A stretch of 11,029 nucleotides of DNA, from positions 1 to 11,029 of the forward strand of contig JAKVBZ010000127.1 in assembly GCA_022448645.1 (NCBI GenBank), written 5' to 3'. Origin of the DNA: Pirellulaceae bacterium (GTDB lineage: Bacteria > Planctomycetota > Planctomycetia > Pirellulales > Pirellulaceae). Shown here one piece after another: positions 7,392-11,029 of the stretch (positions within the stretch are counted from its first letter, which is position 1; each line of letters opens with the position of its first letter). The notes beneath the pieces were generated by a model. That model had not been told where the DNA came from. It saw only the letters and a list, made by a program, of their open reading frames with translations, and ran no database searches. Position numbers and translations under genes: made by a program.

Positions 7392-8573
7392 ATGTTGCAT
7401 TCCCCACTCCTGCCGGTTCTCCGCGGATCCTTGATCTTCTTGACCGCGCTCATGGTGTATCAGATTTTTCCGGATAGCACCCAAGGCCAATTGGTTATCT
7501 CCGGCAATGAAAACAAGCTCGTCGTCGGTCCGAATGGAATCGAGGTGAACTTTAATGCCAAACCGGATTCGATCACCCTGTTGGACTTTTCCCAGTTCCC
7601 ACCGAATGCCCAACATCTACACGGAATTTCCAACTCCGTTTACGGCCCTCCGTCCAATATCGCGATCATCCCTGGCAATCGCCTAGCGCTGATTGCCAGC
7701 TCCGTCAAACTCAATCGTAACGCAGACGAAGGCTGGGTTCCTGACAATATCATTCACATCCTGGACCTGACCGCCTCGCCTCCGCGCATCGTCGGTACGA
7801 CAACGGCAGGTCAACAGCCGTCTGGCCTGACGATCACACCCGACGGGCAACACGCGTTAGTGGCGAACCGTGCTGCTGGAACGATAACAGTATTTTCGAT
7901 CTCTGGAATGAATGTCCAACCGGTTCAGACCGTGGAGGTTTGCGCACCCGAGCAACAGCTCTCAGACGTGGCAATCAGTCCGGATGGAAAACTCGTGCTA
8001 TCCAGTGTCCAGGAGGGTCATTATCTAGCGGTGCTTAAGCTCGACGACGGCGTGTTGTCTTTGACCGAACGTCGGCTTACGGCCTGCGGTAAACCTTATC
8101 GCACTGTGATCACTCCGGACGGCTCCCTGGGCCTCACTGCCGGCAGCGGCCAAGAGGGCCCCGACGTCAACGCATTGACGGTCGTCGATCTTACTGTGGA
8201 TCCCATTCGGACAGTCGATTACATCCCCGTAGGCACCGGTCCTGAGTCGTTTGCCGTACATCCGAACAGCAACCTGCTGGCGGTCATGTTGTTTAACAAC
8301 GCGAACCTGGCTGAGGGAAACCCGGCACGCACCGAGCACGGACTGTTAAAGATCCTCGCACGCCGAGGAAAGACGTTTGAACCGGTACAGACTTTGCCGC
8401 TGGGGCGCGTCACCCAGGGTGTCGCGTTCACGGCAGATGGCAAGTACCTGGTAGCCCAATGTCACGACTTGTACGAGTTGCGTGTCTATTCTGTCGAAGG
8501 CGAAAAGGTCCAGGACACTGGCGTTCGGATCGAAACCCCCGGCCACCCGTCCGCGATTCGAGCGAGCCGGTGA
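7392..8573 (+). CDS. Exported lactonase-family / YVTN-type beta-propeller protein
   Basis: A 393-residue protein from ATG 7392, with AAGGA 9 bases upstream; a TTG directly before it (7389) is a possible start. Residues 9-25 are hydrophobic (a signal peptide), with likely cleavage near residue 30. The remainder is a repeating beta-propeller with recurrent blade motifs: GLTITPDGQHALVAN at 145-159, DVAISPDGKLVLSS at 192-205, RTVITPDGSLGLTA at 237-250, SFAVHPNSNLLAVM at 286-299 and GVAFTADGKYLVAQ at 343-356. At least five or six blades can be traced, matching the 6-phosphogluconolactonase-like (PF10282) and YVTN repeat families in spacing and length. Enzymatic activity is not certain, since many exported relatives are binding or scaffold proteins. 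A conserved-looking Cys pair (C184, C232) might form a disulfide. It is flanked by a divergent lipoprotein gene and a convergent PhyH gene, so probably monocistronic. Confidence 0.87.
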   Translation: MLHSPLLPVLRGSLIFLTALMVYQIFPDSTQGQLVISGNENKLVVGPNGIEVNFNAKPDSITLLDFSQFPPNAQHLHGISNSVYGPPSNIAIIPGNRLALIASSVKLNRNADEGWVPDNIIHILDLTASPPRIVGTTTAGQQPSGLTITPDGQHALVANRAAGTITVFSISGMNVQPVQTVEVCAPEQQLSDVAISPDGKLVLSSVQEGHYLAVLKLDDGVLSLTERRLTACGKPYRTVITPDGSLGLTAGSGQEGPDVNALTVVDLTVDPIRTVDYIPVGTGPESFAVHPNSNLLAVMLFNNANLAEGNPARTEHGLLKILARRGKTFEPVQTLPLGRVTQGVAFTADGKYLVAQCHDLYELRVYSVEGEKVQDTGVRIETPGHPSAIRASR

Positions 8574-8602
8574 CTCGTTCGTCGCCTTACGAAGATCCAC
8601 TC

Positions 8603-8635
8603 TTCCCTGGCAGGCTACAGCTAGAAACTAGGGAA
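8603..8635. terminator. Inverted repeat between convergent genes, possible bidirectional terminator
   Basis: TTCCCTGG (8603-8610) pairs with CTAGGGAA (8628-8635), one G-U included, giving an 8-bp stem with a 17-base loop. It sits 29 bases after the lactonase-like stop, in the 144-bp gap to the convergent PhyH gene. No T-tract follows on either strand, so evidence for termination is weak apart from position. Confidence 0.27.
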
Positions 8636-8717
8636 ACCATCTCCAAGAGGTGACGAAGAACAGCAATTTCCCCTGCCGCCGAGCGAACAAAACAAAACGC
8701 AGCTAGTCACAACGAGA

Positions 8718-9623
8718 CTATAACCCCCAATCAGCGCGCGCGTCTTCGATGGGCTGGATCTTTGCACTCGGGATGCCCGATGCGTAATGCTCACGCGGTT
8801 TTTCACCTATCCAACGGTCATCCATCTCTTCATCGGCGGGCTGAAAGCGTGTATCGCAACTGATTCTCCAGCGATCGGTGGAGTTGGTTAGCGAAGCGTG
8901 CATGGTGAACATTCCAAGAATCAGTACATCGCCCGCACGAAAGCTCGTCGTCTGCCACTGGCCACCGAATTGATCGACAATCTCGACGGGATCGTTGCTG
9001 AAAATCCCTTCCACCAGATCGCGGTCGACATCCATGCGTCCGTAGGTAGCACGAACTTTTTCGAACCCGGGAAGTTTGTGCGAACCGACGCAAAGTGCAA
9101 GCGGCCCTTGATCGATATCGATATCTCCGAAAGGCGTCCAGCATGTACAGAGCTGGGTAGAACCGCGACCCATATAAACTACGTCGTAGTGCGCCCCGGT
9201 GAATTGGGTTTTGCCAACCGCTCGCAGCCACTTGTAGTCAAATGTCCCTGTCCGCGTTCCAAAAATCCTACCGAAGAATTCAAAAACTCGCTCGTGTTCG
9301 AGAAGTGCCAGTACGGGTTCGGTATGCGTAATCACCTTCTGGCCAGTCATCCGTGGCGCCTTACCCCCCAGCTTCATCCGGCCCTCCATCAAATCCGTGC
9401 CGTCGTCGATACAATCGAATTTTGCCAGATGCTCGAGAACACTACGGCGCGCATCCAATACTAGCTCACGGTCATGAAAACCTCTTAGTAGCAAGTAACC
9501 ATCTTCGTCGAGTCGTCGTTTTAGCGCCGTTACATCGTCCAGAACGGACGTGCTATCTTTGAGTTCCGCAGCGAGATAATTACCGCCCAGTTCGACTTCG
9601 CTCTTGCCAAATTGAATTTTCAT
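8718..9623 (-). CDS. Phytanoyl-CoA dioxygenase (PhyH) family Fe(II)/2-oxoglutarate oxygenase
   Basis: A 301-residue cytoplasmic protein with no signal peptide, a normal length for bacterial PhyH-family oxygenases. The double-stranded beta-helix metal site is visible: H145-Y-D147 (in GAHYDVVYMGRG) and the distal H242 (in FTMHASLTNSTDRWRIS), with R253 as the likely 2-oxoglutarate carboxylate ligand. Upstream, DGYLLLRGF at 41-49 is the typical N-terminal entry to the fold, and GPLALCVGSHKLPG at 173-186 is the conserved strand between the metal ligands. The family hydroxylates diverse small molecules using Fe(II), O2 and 2-oxoglutarate; the substrate is not evident here. It follows the DUF4838 gene by 33 bases on the same strand, so co-transcription is likely. 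The ATG at 9623 has no strong Shine-Dalgarno. It is the only complete gene here without an export signal. Confidence 0.93.
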   Translation of the reverse strand: MKIQFGKSEVELGGNYLAAELKDSTSVLDDVTALKRRLDEDGYLLLRGFHDRELVLDARRSVLEHLAKFDCIDDGTDLMEGRMKLGGKAPRMTGQKVITHTEPVLALLEHERVFEFFGRIFGTRTGTFDYKWLRAVGKTQFTGAHYDVVYMGRGSTQLCTCWTPFGDIDIDQGPLALCVGSHKLPGFEKVRATYGRMDVDRDLVEGIFSNDPVEIVDQFGGQWQTTSFRAGDVLILGMFTMHASLTNSTDRWRISCDTRFQPADEEMDDRWIGEKPREHYASGIPSAKIQPIEDARADWGL

Positions 9624-9656
9624 TTAAACATCACGTCTAAAAACTTAGGTCTGCCG

Positions 9657-11029
9657 TCAATTGCTTTCGAAGGGTGGGAATTGCTTTCGCAAACGGTCAA
9701 AATAAACGTCAAACTGATTAGGACGTGGGCCTTCGCGAAACATCCCCCACGCATGGCGGTAGGGTGCCAGCTGGTCGACAACATGACTGGGATGGGGAAC
9801 TCTTAAAATGAGACCTCTTGCTGCCGCGTCCTTTTGAAACTCGTCGTAGCGATCTAGCCAGGCAAAGTCAATCGCTCGACGCGCCATCCAAACGCGTTGA
9901 TAAAGTGTTTCTTCGCCCTGTACGGCGTCTGCAGCCCGATCTAGAAGAGCAACCGCAGCGTTCACATCCTCGAGCGTCAGCCAGCCGGTCGTATCAGTAC
10001 GATAGCAGCCAAGCCAATAATCATCTTTTCGATGAACCGCAGCGAGCAAAAGGTCAATGTACTGCTGAATATACGGGCCGGCCGCTCCGTAGTAGCCGTC
10101 CACAAACTCATTCATCAATTGCTGGGGATCCTTTGCTGGATCCCACATCATTTGAGCATTCACCCAGGTCCGCAGAGGTAGCAGGTCCGCTGCAACGCCC
10201 CTCGCACCTTGCACCATGACGCCGGTGACCCCGATCTTCCGAAAGAACTGCATGCTCTCTGGATGGGCAAGATAATTCGGGTGCGGTTGATAAAAGTTCC
10301 GAAAGTTGGCATCGTAGTCCCAGATATAGAAATGGTCCGTAAGCTGCCCCCATTTTTTCAAATATTCGGTATTCTTCGGGTAATGCCAAACCGCATCTCG
10401 TTTGTTGCTTGTGAGCAGTGGCGCATAGATAAGCACGTTTTTACGTGGCCGCATGTTTTTGGGAGGCACCTCTGTGTGAAGGTAGGCGAACGCACCAAAA
10501 AGAACATCGGGATATTTATCTTCTAAGCGTTCAGCAATCTCATTCACTAACAGCAGCCAATTCGCCGAATCAGAACCTTCCGCTTCTCGAACCGCCTCGC
10601 ACTTCTCACACTGACAAAAACTGCGACCGTCGTTCTGCGTAATCCAAAATATTTTTTCTGGGTATTTCCAACTAGGATATTTCTCCTCGAGTTCCGCAAT
10701 TACATTTTCAGTGATCTTTGCGCGGCCTCCCTTGCTATTCGGGCACGGCTGCTGGGGAAGGCGACGGGTGCGACGACCGATTTCGATATATTGTCGAATG
10801 ATGTCCAGATCATCCCGTTCGGTTTCCGTATCGATCGTTCTCTGAAAACTCTTTAGCGACGCCAAGTAGCCATATTTATCGTTTTCGTCACCGTCATCCT
10901 TGCAGTACATAAACCAATCGGGATGATCGAGAAATAGAGTCTTCGGCAACAGATGGGGAATCGAATGCGTCCCCCAATCAAAATTCAGATCGTAACTCAG
11001 CCGGAGCCATGATCGTGTTTCGTGTGACG
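9657..11029 (-). CDS. DUF4838 domain protein, N-terminus cut off by window edge
   Basis: The frame runs open off the right edge, giving 456 visible codons before a TGA at 9657-9659. A TTG at 10949 could be taken as a start, but the residues upstream of it (GTHSIPHLLP, then TLFLDHPDWF) match the characteristic DUF4838 segment leading into the HP-W/Y-F motif, so translation begins outside the window. Other family marks are WITQNDGRSFCQCEKCEA, with its Cys-x-Cys-x2-Cys cluster (around 10600-10616), and RPRKNVLIYAPL. DUF4838 proteins are usually 700-800 residues, with an N-terminal domain like those of GH20 or GH67 enzymes preceding a TIM-barrel-like core; they are suspected glycoside hydrolases and often exported. 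The missing part probably holds the signal peptide. It heads a likely two-gene unit with PhyH. Confidence 0.9.
   Translation of the reverse strand, partial: SHETRSWLRLSYDLNFDWGTHSIPHLLPKTLFLDHPDWFMYCKDDGDENDKYGYLASLKSFQRTIDTETERDDLDIIRQYIEIGRRTRRLPQQPCPNSKGGRAKITENVIAELEEKYPSWKYPEKIFWITQNDGRSFCQCEKCEAVREAEGSDSANWLLLVNEIAERLEDKYPDVLFGAFAYLHTEVPPKNMRPRKNVLIYAPLLTSNKRDAVWHYPKNTEYLKKWGQLTDHFYIWDYDANFRNFYQPHPNYLAHPESMQFFRKIGVTGVMVQGARGVAADLLPLRTWVNAQMMWDPAKDPQQLMNEFVDGYYGAAGPYIQQYIDLLLAAVHRKDDYWLGCYRTDTTGWLTLEDVNAAVALLDRAADAVQGEETLYQRVWMARRAIDFAWLDRYDEFQKDAAARGLILRVPHPSHVVDQLAPYRHAWGMFREGPRPNQFDVYFDRLRKQFPPFESN

Noticed and set aside
9114..9125. 12-bp perfect palindrome GATATCGATATC
   Set aside because: It is inside the PhyH gene and follows from the repeated Asp-Ile codons of GDIDID; no reason to call it an operator.
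8898..9464. Long plus-strand open frame of 188 codons
   Set aside because: It lies wholly opposite the PhyH gene, whose motifs and metal ligands are unmistakable. The frame has no recognisable family pattern and is an antisense shadow.
1..11029. CRISPR arrays, tRNA or rRNA genes, transposases, phage or defence genes
   Set aside because: No regularly spaced repeats, cloverleaf-like stretches, terminal inverted repeats or matching protein motifs were seen on either strand by reading. A computed tRNA and repeat scan was not possible here.

Overview
The window looks like chromosomal DNA of a planctomycete (PVC superphylum), most likely an aquatic member related to the Pirellula/Rhodopirellula group. 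The main evidence is protein-family content. There is a beta-propeller protein ending in the Pirellula/Verrucomicrobium-type CxxCH heme domain, a Tat-exported Gfo/Idh/MocA oxidoreductase of the type abundant in planctomycetes, a DUF1080 protein, a DUF4838 protein, a small carboxypeptidase-regulatory-like lipoprotein and a PhyH-type dioxygenase. Genes are spaced widely, with long intergenic gaps and few tight operons, which also fits. The taxonomic call is an inference; no rRNA or other marker gene is present.

Layout from left to right. Bases 2-91 may hold the last codons of a gene that starts outside the window. At 243-1253 (+) is an exported protein of uncertain function with a lectin/jelly-roll-like look. 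It converges with a DUF1080 (3-keto-disaccharide hydrolase-like) gene at 1271-1867 (-). Upstream of that gene on the same strand, separated by a likely terminator at 2068-2104, is a large heme-binding beta-propeller gene at 2132-4663 (-). This gene is divergent from the Tat-exported Gfo/Idh/MocA oxidoreductase at 4928-6247 (+), and the two share an AT-rich 264-bp intergenic region. Next come a lipoprotein gene at 6493-6972 (-), a 419-bp intergenic stretch with a candidate promoter, and an exported lactonase-like beta-propeller at 7392-8573 (+). The right end holds a two-gene minus-strand unit: a DUF4838 gene cut by the window edge (9657-11029), then 33 bp later a phytanoyl-CoA-dioxygenase-family gene (8718-9623).

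All complete genes except the PhyH protein appear to encode exported products, so this is a region of envelope and extracellular chemistry, probably carbohydrate handling. The most coherent reading is that the Gfo/Idh/MocA oxidoreductase and the DUF1080 protein are an extracytoplasmic 3-keto-glycoside pair, with the heme-binding beta-propeller as a second sugar-oxidising or electron-transfer protein nearby. DUF4838 may belong to the same glycan theme. This is inferred from families and proximity. I saw no CRISPR array, transposase, integrase, phage gene, tRNA, rRNA or defence system, and nothing that amounts to a clear new system.
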